From NCBI GenBank assembly GCA_019232985.1, contig JAFAMW010000058.1, positions 1-64,000 on the forward strand: DNA of 64,000 bases. Direction: 5' to 3'. The stretch comes from Roseateles sp. (GTDB lineage: Bacteria; Pseudomonadota; Gammaproteobacteria; Burkholderiales; Burkholderiaceae). The notes under the pieces were generated by a model that worked only from the letters and a program-made list of their open reading frames with translations, was not told the origin of the DNA and did no database searches. Position 1 is the first letter of the stretch. Every line of letters begins with the position of its first letter. Below, piece after piece: positions 25,569 to 33,787 of the stretch. The position numbers were made by a program, and so were the translations under genes.

Positions 25569-26483
25569 TCAGGGCGTGCGCAGCGCCGGCACTTCGGGCG
25601 AAAGCAGGCGCTCGGCCCCGCCGCTGCTGCTGGTGTAGCCGGGCACGGCCGCGTCCGCAAAATCGCCGCTGAGCGAATTCCATTGCTGCGCAAAGCCAGC
25701 GATTTCTTCGCCCGTGCGGCCAACGAAGTTCCACCACAGCAGCGGCGTCTGCGCCAGGGGTTCGCCGCCGAGCAACAGCGCACGGGCCGGGGCATCGGCG
25801 CGCAAGCGCAGGCGCTGGAAGCCCGGCTCCAGCGCCAGCAGGCTGCCGGGCGCGAGCCTTTCGGCAGGCTGTTCATCGGCCTCGACTTCCAGCGCGCCTT
25901 CCAGCACCATCAAGCCGTGCTCGAAGCCGGCTTGCAGCGGCAGCACGGAGTCGGCGGCGCCGGCGCAGGCGAGGTCAGCGCCCAGCAGCGGCGAATGCAC
26001 AGTCACCGGAGAGCGGGCGCCCAGCAGCTCGCCGACCAGCAGCGTGAGCGAGAAGCCGCCGCGGTCCATCACCGGCAGCACGGGGAAGTGCTCGAAGGCC
26101 GGCGCACAGAAGCGTTGTTCGTCGGGCAGCGCAATCCACAGCTGCGCCAGGTGCAGCCGGTCGCCGAGCGACTGCTCGGAATGCGCGATGCCGCGGCCCG
26201 CCGTCATCAGGTTGACCTGTCCAGGGCGCAGCACCTGCTCGTGTCCCAGGCTGTCGCGGTGCAGCACCTCGCCGTCTATCATCCAGCTGAAGGTCTGCAG
26301 TCCGGTGTGCGGGTGCGGCGGCACGTCCATGCCATGTCCTTGCAGCAGGGCTGGCCCGGCATGGTCGAGAAAGCACCAGGCGCCTATGGTGCGGCGTTCC
26401 CGATGGGGCAGCGCCCGCACGATGGGCAGCCCGCCGACATCGCCGGCGCGGCCCGCCAGGCGGATCCAGCGCGGCGCGCTCAT
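25569..26483 (-). CDS. Second pirin-family protein
   Basis: A protein of 304 residues, only distantly similar to the pirin at 24665. The first cupin is FLDHAGPALLQGHGMDVPPH, then HTGLQTFSWMIDG, HRDSLGHEQ and GRGIAHSE, so the metal-binding residues are kept. The C-terminal cupin includes GFEHGLMVLEGALEVE. Its ATG overlaps the TGA of the FMN-reductase gene (ATGA), so both are co-translated. The frame extends upstream to 26618 inside the reductase gene, which is not coding in this frame. A role in oxidative or aromatic-compound metabolism is an inference from context. Confidence 0.88.
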   Translation of the reverse strand: MSAPRWIRLAGRAGDVGGLPIVRALPHRERRTIGAWCFLDHAGPALLQGHGMDVPPHPHTGLQTFSWMIDGEVLHRDSLGHEQVLRPGQVNLMTAGRGIAHSEQSLGDRLHLAQLWIALPDEQRFCAPAFEHFPVLPVMDRGGFSLTLLVGELLGARSPVTVHSPLLGADLACAGAADSVLPLQAGFEHGLMVLEGALEVEADEQPAERLAPGSLLALEPGFQRLRLRADAPARALLLGGEPLAQTPLLWWNFVGRTGEEIAGFAQQWNSLSGDFADAAVPGYTSSSGGAERLLSPEVPALRTP

Positions 26484-27037
26484 TGGACCCTGACCCGCAG
26501 ATGGGCCACGAAGCCGGCCATGAAGCCGCGCACTTGCTCGGTCAGCGCGGCATCCACGAGCGTGCCCTGCTCGTCGAAGAGCTTGTGGATCTGCGAGACC
26601 GTGAGCCGGCCGCCCCACCAGGGGTCGGCGCCAAAGGTACGCAGCACCGGCAGCAGCGCGTTCTGGCCCAGCAGCGTGCCGCCGTTGCCCGGCGTGCCGC
26701 CCATCACGGCGACGGGCTTGCCGCCGAAGGTTTTCGTGCCTTCGCCGGAGGGGCGCGAAAGCCAGTCCAGCCCGTTCTTGAGCACACCCGAAAACGAGTT
26801 GTTGTATTCCGGGCAGCCGATCAGCACGCCGTCGGCAGCCTTGATGGCCGCGCGCAGCTCGGTCACCGCCTCGGGCACGCCGCGTGCTTCGTCGTCGCCG
26901 TCATACACCGGTATGCCGTGCAGGGTGCGCACGTCCACGGTCACGCCGGCGGGCGCCAGGCTGGCGGCGGCGCGCAGCAGCGCCGTGTTGAAAGAGGCCC
27001 GGCGCAGGCTGCCGGAGAGGGCGATCAAGGTGCTCAT
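26480..27037 (-). CDS. NADPH-dependent FMN reductase family protein
   Basis: A protein of 185 residues. The FMN loop is LIALSGSLRRASFNTALLRA, the flavin stacking motif is GCPEYNNSFSGVLKNGLDWL, and GGTPGNGGTLLGQNALLPVL completes the flavodoxin fold. This is the ChrR/YieF-SsuE type of reductase that reduces quinones, chromate or free flavin. The start at ATG 27037 has AGGAG about 10 bases away. It overlaps the downstream pirin gene by four bases. Together with azoR and the other pirin it forms a convergent redox island. Confidence 0.9.
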   Translation of the reverse strand: MSTLIALSGSLRRASFNTALLRAAASLAPAGVTVDVRTLHGIPVYDGDDEARGVPEAVTELRAAIKAADGVLIGCPEYNNSFSGVLKNGLDWLSRPSGEGTKTFGGKPVAVMGGTPGNGGTLLGQNALLPVLRTFGADPWWGGRLTVSQIHKLFDEQGTLVDAALTEQVRGFMAGFVAHLRVRVQ

Positions 27038-27266
27038 GGGGGTGTGCTCCTGTAGTGGTGCGCCCATCGTAGCCGCTTGCAAACCGGGCCATGCGAATAT
27101 GGCGATGCAAGCTCAAGGCGCGCATTGACGTCTTATTGATGGGCCGGGCCTCAATCTCGCCGCCGCCTTGACGGGCGCCGTTTTAAATTGATCGCCAGGA
27201 TGAATCAGGACATGCGGTCGGATGAAGGACGCGCCGCAGGGTCCGCCAAGCAGGCAGGAGTACCTC

Positions 27267-27449
27267 ATGGTGATCAAACGTCGTCAGCTTCTCGCGCCGA
27301 ATCCAGTCCCGGCGGTGCAAGCGCCCAAGCCCCGTCGCGATGTGGATTCGGGTGGAGCCAAGGAGGGCGCGGGCATTTGGCAGTCCCGGCGGGTTGCCTC
27401 CGGGTCCGACTGGATGCTGGCGTGGATGGGCAAGCCTGCGCGCAAGTGA
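27267..27449 (+). CDS. Possible small basic protein
   Basis: A 60-residue frame starting MVIKRRQLLAPNPVPAV and rich in Lys, Arg and Pro, with C-terminus WMLAWMGKPARK. AGGAG at 27256-27260 is ideally placed 6 bases before the ATG, which is the main argument that it is real. It lies alone between the FMN reductase and a convergent GGDEF gene. I do not recognise it. Confidence 0.4.
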   Translation: MVIKRRQLLAPNPVPAVQAPKPRRDVDSGGAKEGAGIWQSRRVASGSDWMLAWMGKPARK

Positions 27450-27478
27450 AGTCACGAAATCACATTTTGGACCAGGCA

Positions 27479-29158
27479 TCACGGCGGCATGCCGAAGTGA
27501 TAGCCGTCCTTGCCGCGCTGCTTGACGCGGTACATGAATGCATCGGCGGCCAGCAGCAGGGCGCGCGCGTCCTGGCCATGTTCGGGATAGCTGGCAATGC
27601 CGATGCTGGCGGTCACGGTGATCGCGATGTCGCCAAACAAATAGGGCTGTCGCACTGAAGACAGGATGCGCTTGGCCATCAATTCGGCGATGGGCTGACC
27701 CACTTCGTCGGCCAGCACGACCACGAATTCGTCGCCGCTGACGCGAAACACCTTGTCCTGTTTTCGTACCGCGTCGTGCAACCGGTCTGCGGCTTGCTTG
27801 AGCAGCGCGTCGCCGACCAGATGCCCGTGCGTGTCATTCACGGCCTTGAAGCCGTCCAGGTCGAGGAACAGCACGAAGAGGGCGTTGTCGTCCTTGCTCG
27901 CGGTGGCGAGCGTGTCTTCGAGATGGTGCGCGAGCGCTTCGCGGTTCGGCAATCCTGTCAGCGCATCCGTGAACGCCTTGCGCGTCAACTCCATGGTTCG
28001 CCGCATGAGTTGGGTGCGCTCCCGTTCGCGTACTTTTCGCTGCTTGGTCACGTCGCGGCACACGATGGTGGTTCTCAGCCCGCGAGAGGTCCGCAGCTGC
28101 GTCACGGAGACTTCCAAATGAAGCGGGTGCCCATCCGCGTGCATGCCGGTCAGCTCGTGGAGTGAGTCGGTCCGCGCGGCATCTGGCGACTCCAATGCAA
28201 TGGACAAGTCCTCGCTGATGAAGCGGTCTACCTGCGACCCCAGGGCCTCGACGTTCGCGGTCCCGAAAATCAGTTCTGCGGCCCGGTTGAACAGGACCAC
28301 CTTGTGCTCGCTGTCCACGGTGATGACGGCCTCTCCCATGGCGTTCAACAGCCCGGCCAATTCGGCTTCGCGATGGCGTTGCGCGCGCAAGGTGTTGCGG
28401 ATGAATCGGCTTCCGACGATGGCCAGCAAGGTCGACATGCCCAGATTCAGCCCCAGCAAGAGCCCGCGCACAAGACGCGACGCCCTTCCCAACTCCTCTG
28501 AAAAATCTCGCTCCAGCGTGGTGAGGCGCGCATTGCGGTCGGGCATGAGCGTCTCCAGCCTTTGCACGGCCGGCGCTTGCGAGTCGCCGGCAAGAATGCT
28601 CTGGCGCGCGGCATCGACGAGGCCGCGCAGCTCGGCAATGGCGGCATCGCCCTGTGTCCAGATCTGGATGGCCCGCGCCATGAAGGGCACTTTGTGGGCC
28701 AGCACGAACAGGCGAATCAGCCCGGCAATATCGTCGGCATCGTTTTGGCCGGCCAGAAAGCCTTCACGCGCCGCAGCCCGGTCCGGCGGCTGCTGCTGCA
28801 GGGCCCGGCGCGCCCGGGCATCTCCCTCGGGAACCGCCAGGGCCTGCGTGAAGCCCAGGTAGTCGGCGTCGCGATGGCTTTGGACATAGGCCTGCAGCCG
28901 AAGCAGCGCATCCTTCTGGCCCTTGGAGTACAGGCTCTCGCCCGCCACATAGGCGCGCACCGAGGACAGCAATTCGATGCTGAACGCCGCCAGGGCCAGC
29001 TGAAATGCGACGATGGCGATGAACACGCCGGCGACCGACTTCAAGCGGCTCGACACATGGAGCAGTCCCCTGCGGACGCGGCCCAGCCACGGCGGCATTC
29101 GTCCTGGCCGCGTCTGATCTTCCGCGGCGTTCCAGTCATTCGAAGACTTCATCGTCAT
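27479..29158 (-). CDS. Membrane PAS-GGDEF diguanylate cyclase with SGDEF active loop
   Basis: A protein of 559 residues. A first membrane helix (about 43-66) and a second (about 232-252) enclose a helical periplasmic sensor. A PAS domain lies at about 268-385 (MGEAVITVDSEHKVVLFNRA) and GGDEF at about 400-555. The domain is otherwise typical (DALTGLPNREAL, LDLDGFKAVNDTHGHLVGD), but the active loop reads VSGDEFVVV, Ser replacing the first Gly. SGDEF variants can be active, so cyclase activity remains plausible. An upstream HD-GYP gene on the same strand, 111 bases away, may be co-transcribed. Confidence 0.9.
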   Translation of the reverse strand: MTMKSSNDWNAAEDQTRPGRMPPWLGRVRRGLLHVSSRLKSVAGVFIAIVAFQLALAAFSIELLSSVRAYVAGESLYSKGQKDALLRLQAYVQSHRDADYLGFTQALAVPEGDARARRALQQQPPDRAAAREGFLAGQNDADDIAGLIRLFVLAHKVPFMARAIQIWTQGDAAIAELRGLVDAARQSILAGDSQAPAVQRLETLMPDRNARLTTLERDFSEELGRASRLVRGLLLGLNLGMSTLLAIVGSRFIRNTLRAQRHREAELAGLLNAMGEAVITVDSEHKVVLFNRAAELIFGTANVEALGSQVDRFISEDLSIALESPDAARTDSLHELTGMHADGHPLHLEVSVTQLRTSRGLRTTIVCRDVTKQRKVRERERTQLMRRTMELTRKAFTDALTGLPNREALAHHLEDTLATASKDDNALFVLFLDLDGFKAVNDTHGHLVGDALLKQAADRLHDAVRKQDKVFRVSGDEFVVVLADEVGQPIAELMAKRILSSVRQPYLFGDIAITVTASIGIASYPEHGQDARALLLAADAFMYRVKQRGKDGYHFGMPP

Positions 29159-29170
29159 GCGGGTTCCGCG

Positions 29171-29193
29171 CTGAGTTTGTCAAACTGAGTTTG
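29171..29193. repeat. Direct repeat overlapping a palindrome upstream of the SGDEF gene
   Basis: CTGAGTTTG occurs at 29171-29179 and 29185-29193. Between and across them AGTTTG-T-CAAACT (29174-29186) is a perfect palindrome around one base. It is 13 bases upstream of the SGDEF start codon, within the mRNA leader or promoter. Confidence 0.4.
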
Positions 29194-29269
29194 CCAATCT
29201 TCCAGGGCCGCTGCGTCCATCAGTGCAGCACCCTATCATACGCACCTCGCGTTTCCAGCAGTCCGGCGA

Positions 29270-30682
29270 TCACGAGGCCGTGCTGGCCAGAGTGTTTGAA
29301 AGCGGCGGGCCTGGCGAGGCCAGTCCCGCCATCGATTTTTGCAATGCCTCAAAACAGTCGGGATCCAGCGCCGTGCCGACCGTCTTGCGCATCATGGCTA
29401 GCGTCTGGTCCACAGGCACGGCGGCACGGTAGGGGCGTTCCGCCGTGATCGCGTCAAAGATATCGGCGGTCGTGATAATGCGGGTTTCCAGCGCGATGTC
29501 CGCGGCGGCCAGCCCTCGGGGGTAGCCTGTTCCGTCCAGCCGTTCGTGGTGGGCGCCTGCGATGCGCGCCAATTCGCTGAACGCAGCGATGCGCGACAGG
29601 ATCGATTCGGTCAGGGCCGCGTGCCGGCGGACCTCCGCCCATTCCGCGGCGTCCAGGGAGCCTGCCTTGTCCAGCACGCTGTTGCTGACGCCGAGTTTGC
29701 CCAGGTCGTGCAGCAGCGCGCCACGCTTGAGCCAGCGCCGCCGGGTGAGGTCCATGCCCAAAGACTCCGCGATCAGGTCGGTGTACAGCGCCACCCGCGT
29801 GCTGTGGCCGCTGGTATACGGACTCTTGGAGTCCACCACCTGGCCGAAGGCGGCCGCGATGTCGTCCAGGTAGTCCTCGTCCAGCGGCACTTCGTATTGC
29901 GGCGGCTCCAGGGCCCAGACCGCCTCATCGAGGTTTGTCGCGGTCAGTGTGTCCCAGAACGCCGTTTGCGCATCGACGCGCCGAAACGCGTCGACCAGCC
30001 TGGGGTCGAACCAGTGACCGCTGCGGGCGTCGATCTCGGCCAATGCGGCATCCCGGCTCCCGCTGGTGAAGAAGACATCGATCACCTGCGACAGCAGCGC
30101 AATGCGCGAATAAATGGGAATGGCATCGCCCGCCAGACCCGCAGGCTTGCCGCTGCCGATCCAATGCTCGTCGAGGTTGTAAATGCCCTGGGCGATGCCC
30201 TCCGGGAAGCGCAGCAGACGGGCAATTTCAGCGCCACGCTGGCACCGGGTCTGAATGAGCTGGCGAGAGAACTCGGGGCCGTTCTTGAAAATATTCAGGA
30301 CGCTCCTGAACCGTTCCGCCAGGCCGGCCTTGAGCCCCGTGTGCTGCAGGACAAAACGCACGACCTGCGGCAGGCTGTCGCCGACGAATTTGAAATCGCG
30401 CTTGAACCCCAGGTCGTCGGTCAAATACAGCTCGCAGATGCGCGCGGCATTGCTGCTGCATCCGAGGTCCTTGAGCAGCAGGGTGTAGTAGAGCTCAGAG
30501 AGTTGCAATTCGGTCAGGCCGATTTCGCGGCCGATGTGCATGCCGATCCAGCAGCAGCGCACGCAATGCCCCACCGGCTGGCCCTCGGTGATGTCCAAGG
30601 CATGGCTGAGCGCGCTGATCAATTCCGAACGCTTGATCGCCTTGGCCTGGGGCGCAATGGAATGAGCGGGATGAATCTGCAT
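29270..30682 (-). CDS. HD-GYP cyclic-di-GMP phosphodiesterase with degenerate N-terminal HD repeat
   Basis: A cytoplasmic protein of 470 residues. The C-terminal HD-GYP domain (about 290-450) is intact: DSKSPYTSGHSTRV, LLHDLGKLGV, AHHERLDGTGYPRGL and TTADIFDAITAERPYR. The N-terminal half (about 15-240) has the same helical plan with SELYYTLLLKDLGCSSNAAR. There the metal-binding HD has become KD, so this half is probably regulatory. Two-HD proteins of this type are known in proteobacteria. The start at ATG 30682 is chosen because upstream sequence to 30808 is not conserved. It is divergent from the S9 peptidase gene and precedes the SGDEF cyclase, so one transcript may encode opposing enzymes. 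Confidence 0.92.
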   Translation of the reverse strand: MQIHPAHSIAPQAKAIKRSELISALSHALDITEGQPVGHCVRCCWIGMHIGREIGLTELQLSELYYTLLLKDLGCSSNAARICELYLTDDLGFKRDFKFVGDSLPQVVRFVLQHTGLKAGLAERFRSVLNIFKNGPEFSRQLIQTRCQRGAEIARLLRFPEGIAQGIYNLDEHWIGSGKPAGLAGDAIPIYSRIALLSQVIDVFFTSGSRDAALAEIDARSGHWFDPRLVDAFRRVDAQTAFWDTLTATNLDEAVWALEPPQYEVPLDEDYLDDIAAAFGQVVDSKSPYTSGHSTRVALYTDLIAESLGMDLTRRRWLKRGALLHDLGKLGVSNSVLDKAGSLDAAEWAEVRRHAALTESILSRIAAFSELARIAGAHHERLDGTGYPRGLAAADIALETRIITTADIFDAITAERPYRAAVPVDQTLAMMRKTVGTALDPDCFEALQKSMAGLASPGPPLSNTLASTAS

Positions 30683-30911
30683 GATGCGGCGCCTGCAACG
30701 GACCGCACAGTTTGCATCAAAACCCGAGCCGGCACGAATCCAGTTGCATCCAAATGATTCGAGCGCGGGGTTCGGTGCCAGCGAACAGGCCGCGACCCGT
30801 TCGATCAAACTTTAGGGAGGGGGCGTTGCGTCCATTACCATGCGCGCGCGCCTCGCGTACCGGTGATGGAGGTGACGGGGTCGTTCGACAAGGAATTGAC
30901 AGGAGGATGAC

Positions 30912-33440
30912 ATGCAAGATCAGCGTATTACTGCCCACTTCGCTGCCCACGTCGCTGCCCGCTTTGCCATGGCCATGGCCCTGGCCGCCACCGTCGCACC
31001 GCCGGCCTTCGCGGCATCGAGCGGCTACGATGTGCCGCCCAAGGCCATTCTCGACACCATGCTGGCGCCCGGCCTGCCGTGGCCCAACCTCAGCCCGACG
31101 CACGACAAACTGCTGCTTGTCGCCTGGCAGGCCTATCCATCCATAGCCCGCGTGGCGACACCCTACCTGCGATTGGCGGGCGTGCGCCTGGAGTCCGGCA
31201 ACCACAGCCGGCATGACACGCCCGGCGGCTACGGCATCACGCAATGCGCGGCCAGCTACGGCCTGGTGAAGGTGGCCGACGGCCATGAGACGCCATTGGC
31301 GATGCCGCAGGGCGGCTGCCTGAGCGACGCGGTCTGGTCTGCCGACGGCAGGCGTTTCGCCTTCACCAACGCGGTGGCGGATGCCGTGGAGCTGTGGGTG
31401 GGCGACGCCGAGACCGGCAAGCTCAAACGCATGCCCGGCGTGCGCCTGAACCCGATGTTCGACGAGGCCCTGCAATGGATGGCCGACCAGAAGACGCTGC
31501 TGGTCAAGACGGTGCCCGCCCACCTGGGCCATGCGCCGGTGGCCGAAGCAGCGGCGCAGGGTCCGAGCATCCAGGAAACCGGGGGCGAGAAGGGCCAGAG
31601 CAGCACCTACGAAGCCCGCGACACGCTGAACAACAAGCACGACGAAGCCCTGTTCGACCACTACGGCAGCACGCAGCTGGCCGTGGTCGACGTGGCCAGC
31701 GGCGCGGTGAAACCGGTCGGTCAGCCGGCGATCTTCGATGTCGTGAACGCCGCGCCGGACGGACGCCACGTCCTGGTGAGCCTGATCCGCCGCCCGTATT
31801 CCTACGTGACCACCTACGACCGCTTCCCGCATGACGTGGAGGTCTGGGACATCGCGAAGCCTTCGGCCGTGGTCGTGCACAAGGCCGCTTCGCTGCCCTT
31901 GGCCGACCGCGTGCCCATCCACGGCGTTCCGACCGGCCCGCGCGATTTTCATTGGCGCCAGAACGAGCCGGCCACGCTGGTGTGGGCCGAGGCGCTGGAC
32001 GGCGGCGACTGGCTGAAGGAGGTGCCGGAGCGCGACAAGGTGCTGATGCAGCGCGCGCCGTTCACCATCCCCGCCATTGAGGTTGCACGCACCCAGCAGC
32101 GCTTCATCGGCTTTGCCTGGGGCGAACGCAGGGACATGACGCTGCTTGGCGAATATGACGAGAACAGGCACTGGCGCAAGACCTACATCATGGATGTGGA
32201 CAAGCCCGACGCGCCCAAGCGCCTGCTTTGGGACCTCTCCTCCGACGAAAAGTACAAGGCGCCCGGCGCCACCGTGCGGCGCGTGCTGCCCAACGGCGCC
32301 GAGTTGGTGCAGCAGGAGGGCGATGCCATCTACCTGGCCGGCAACGGCGCGTCGACCGACGGCGACCGTCCTTTCCTCGACCGGCTGGACCTGAAGACGC
32401 TCAAGGCCGAACGCCTGTTCCGCAGCGACAAGTCGGCGCTGGAGCGTTTCCTGGCGCTGGACAGCGCGGACGCCCATGCCTTCCTGACCTGGCGTCAGAC
32501 ACCCAATGACCCGCCGAACGCCTTTCTGCGCACGCTGGGCAAGCCCGCGGCAGCGGTACAGGGCGAAGCCGCCTTCGATTCGGCCGCCACGGCCGTGACC
32601 CATGTGCCCGATCCGACGCCGCTGGTGCGCCAGATCAAGAAGCGGCTGGTGAAGTACAAGCGCGCCGACGGGCTGGACCTGTCGTTCACGCTCTACACGC
32701 CGCCGGGCTATGTGGAGGGCACGCGCGTGCCGACCATCCTCTATGCCTACCCGCTGGACTACGCGGATTCCGCCGCGGCGGGCCAGGTCACCGGCTCCCA
32801 GCAGACCTTCACGCGGCTCCGCGAGTACCAGCTGCTGCTGCTGGCCGGCTATGCCATCATCGACCGCGCCTCCTTCCCGGTCGTGGGCGATCCGAAGCGG
32901 GCCTATGACACCTACATGGATCAGCTGGTGGCCGACGCCAAGGCCGCGGTGGACGAAGCCGTGCGCCTGGGCGTGGCCGATCCCCAGCGCATCGGAGTGA
33001 CCGGCCACAGCCATGGCGCGCTGATGACGGCCAATCTGGTGGCTCACACCGACCTGTTCAAGGCCGGCGTGGCGACGAGCGGCTCCTACAACAAGACGCT
33101 GACCCCCTTCGGTTTCCAGAACGAGCGCCGCTCGGTGTGGGAGGCCCCGGAGGTCTACACCCAGGTGTCGCCGTTCTTCTACGCCGACAAGCTCAAGACG
33201 CCGCTGTTGATCGTGCACGGCGCCGACGATGCCAATCCCGGTACCACGCCGCTGCAAGGCCAGAAGTTGTTCGAGGCCATCCGCGGCAACGGCGGTACCA
33301 CCCGCCTCGTCATGCTGCCGCACGAGCCGCATTGGTACACGGCGCTGGAGTCGAACGAACAGCTGCTGTATGAAATGGTGCGTTGGTTCGACAAGTATGT
33401 GAAGAACGCGCCGCCGGCCGAGGTGGCGGCCGCGCAGTGA
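30912..33440 (+). CDS. Secreted S9-family serine peptidase (prolyl oligopeptidase-like)
   Basis: A protein of 842 residues. The signal peptide ends APPAFAA near residue 35. Residues about 40-600 are beta-propeller repeats, and about 610-840 the alpha/beta hydrolase. The catalytic Ser is in VTGHSHGALMTANL (about residue 699), Asp in VHGADDANPGTTP, and His in LPHEPHWYTALE. The sequence resembles the S9 group annotated as glutamyl endopeptidase-like proteins. It would hydrolyse short peptides in the periplasm. AGGAGG six bases before ATG 30912 fixes the start. A long open frame on the opposite strand (30717-33755) is a composition shadow. Confidence 0.92.
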   Translation: MQDQRITAHFAAHVAARFAMAMALAATVAPPAFAASSGYDVPPKAILDTMLAPGLPWPNLSPTHDKLLLVAWQAYPSIARVATPYLRLAGVRLESGNHSRHDTPGGYGITQCAASYGLVKVADGHETPLAMPQGGCLSDAVWSADGRRFAFTNAVADAVELWVGDAETGKLKRMPGVRLNPMFDEALQWMADQKTLLVKTVPAHLGHAPVAEAAAQGPSIQETGGEKGQSSTYEARDTLNNKHDEALFDHYGSTQLAVVDVASGAVKPVGQPAIFDVVNAAPDGRHVLVSLIRRPYSYVTTYDRFPHDVEVWDIAKPSAVVVHKAASLPLADRVPIHGVPTGPRDFHWRQNEPATLVWAEALDGGDWLKEVPERDKVLMQRAPFTIPAIEVARTQQRFIGFAWGERRDMTLLGEYDENRHWRKTYIMDVDKPDAPKRLLWDLSSDEKYKAPGATVRRVLPNGAELVQQEGDAIYLAGNGASTDGDRPFLDRLDLKTLKAERLFRSDKSALERFLALDSADAHAFLTWRQTPNDPPNAFLRTLGKPAAAVQGEAAFDSAATAVTHVPDPTPLVRQIKKRLVKYKRADGLDLSFTLYTPPGYVEGTRVPTILYAYPLDYADSAAAGQVTGSQQTFTRLREYQLLLLAGYAIIDRASFPVVGDPKRAYDTYMDQLVADAKAAVDEAVRLGVADPQRIGVTGHSHGALMTANLVAHTDLFKAGVATSGSYNKTLTPFGFQNERRSVWEAPEVYTQVSPFFYADKLKTPLLIVHGADDANPGTTPLQGQKLFEAIRGNGGTTRLVMLPHEPHWYTALESNEQLLYEMVRWFDKYVKNAPPAEVAAAQ

Positions 33441-33787
33441 GCGTGCAAGGCCGGCCCCCCGCCGCCGTTGTCTCCCTCGTCTTGGGGATACTGGTTTGAG
33501 CGGGAATGCATACACTCGCGGCGGCCGATGCTGCGGGTTAGGCATTGCGGAATCTGCGGCCCGATCAACAACCTTTGGAAAGCTGCAACGATGCCTGTAA
33601 CGATGCGTATTGCATTTCTGACTGCCTTGACCATCGCCCATCGGCGGCAGCAGCATCCCGGTGACGAAGTGCCGCGCGGCTGACGACGACACGCCTTCGT
33701 TGAGGGACGACGGTTTCGGACCAGGGCCCCGCCTCATGGGTGGCGGCAACACCAATGGGCGGGCCTCCCGCTATTGAGGCCCGACCC
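33441..33787. other. Convergent intergenic region
   Basis: About 345 bases between the 3' ends of the S9 peptidase and the Cache chemoreceptor. Short frames here have no conserved sequence. The only structure I see is the hairpin at 33760-33783. Confidence 0.5.
33760..33783 (-). terminator. Hairpin directly after the chemoreceptor stop codon
   Basis: CGGGCCTC and GAGGCCCG, perfect 8-base arms around 8 bases, begin 5 bases past the leftward stop codon. The tract after it on that strand is only modestly T-rich. Probable terminator. Confidence 0.5.

Noticed and set aside
30717..33755. 1012-codon open frame on the minus strand
   Set aside because: It lies wholly opposite the S9 peptidase, whose motifs and ribosome site are clear. 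The frame has His/Arg/Gly-rich low-complexity sequence typical of high-GC antisense shadows.
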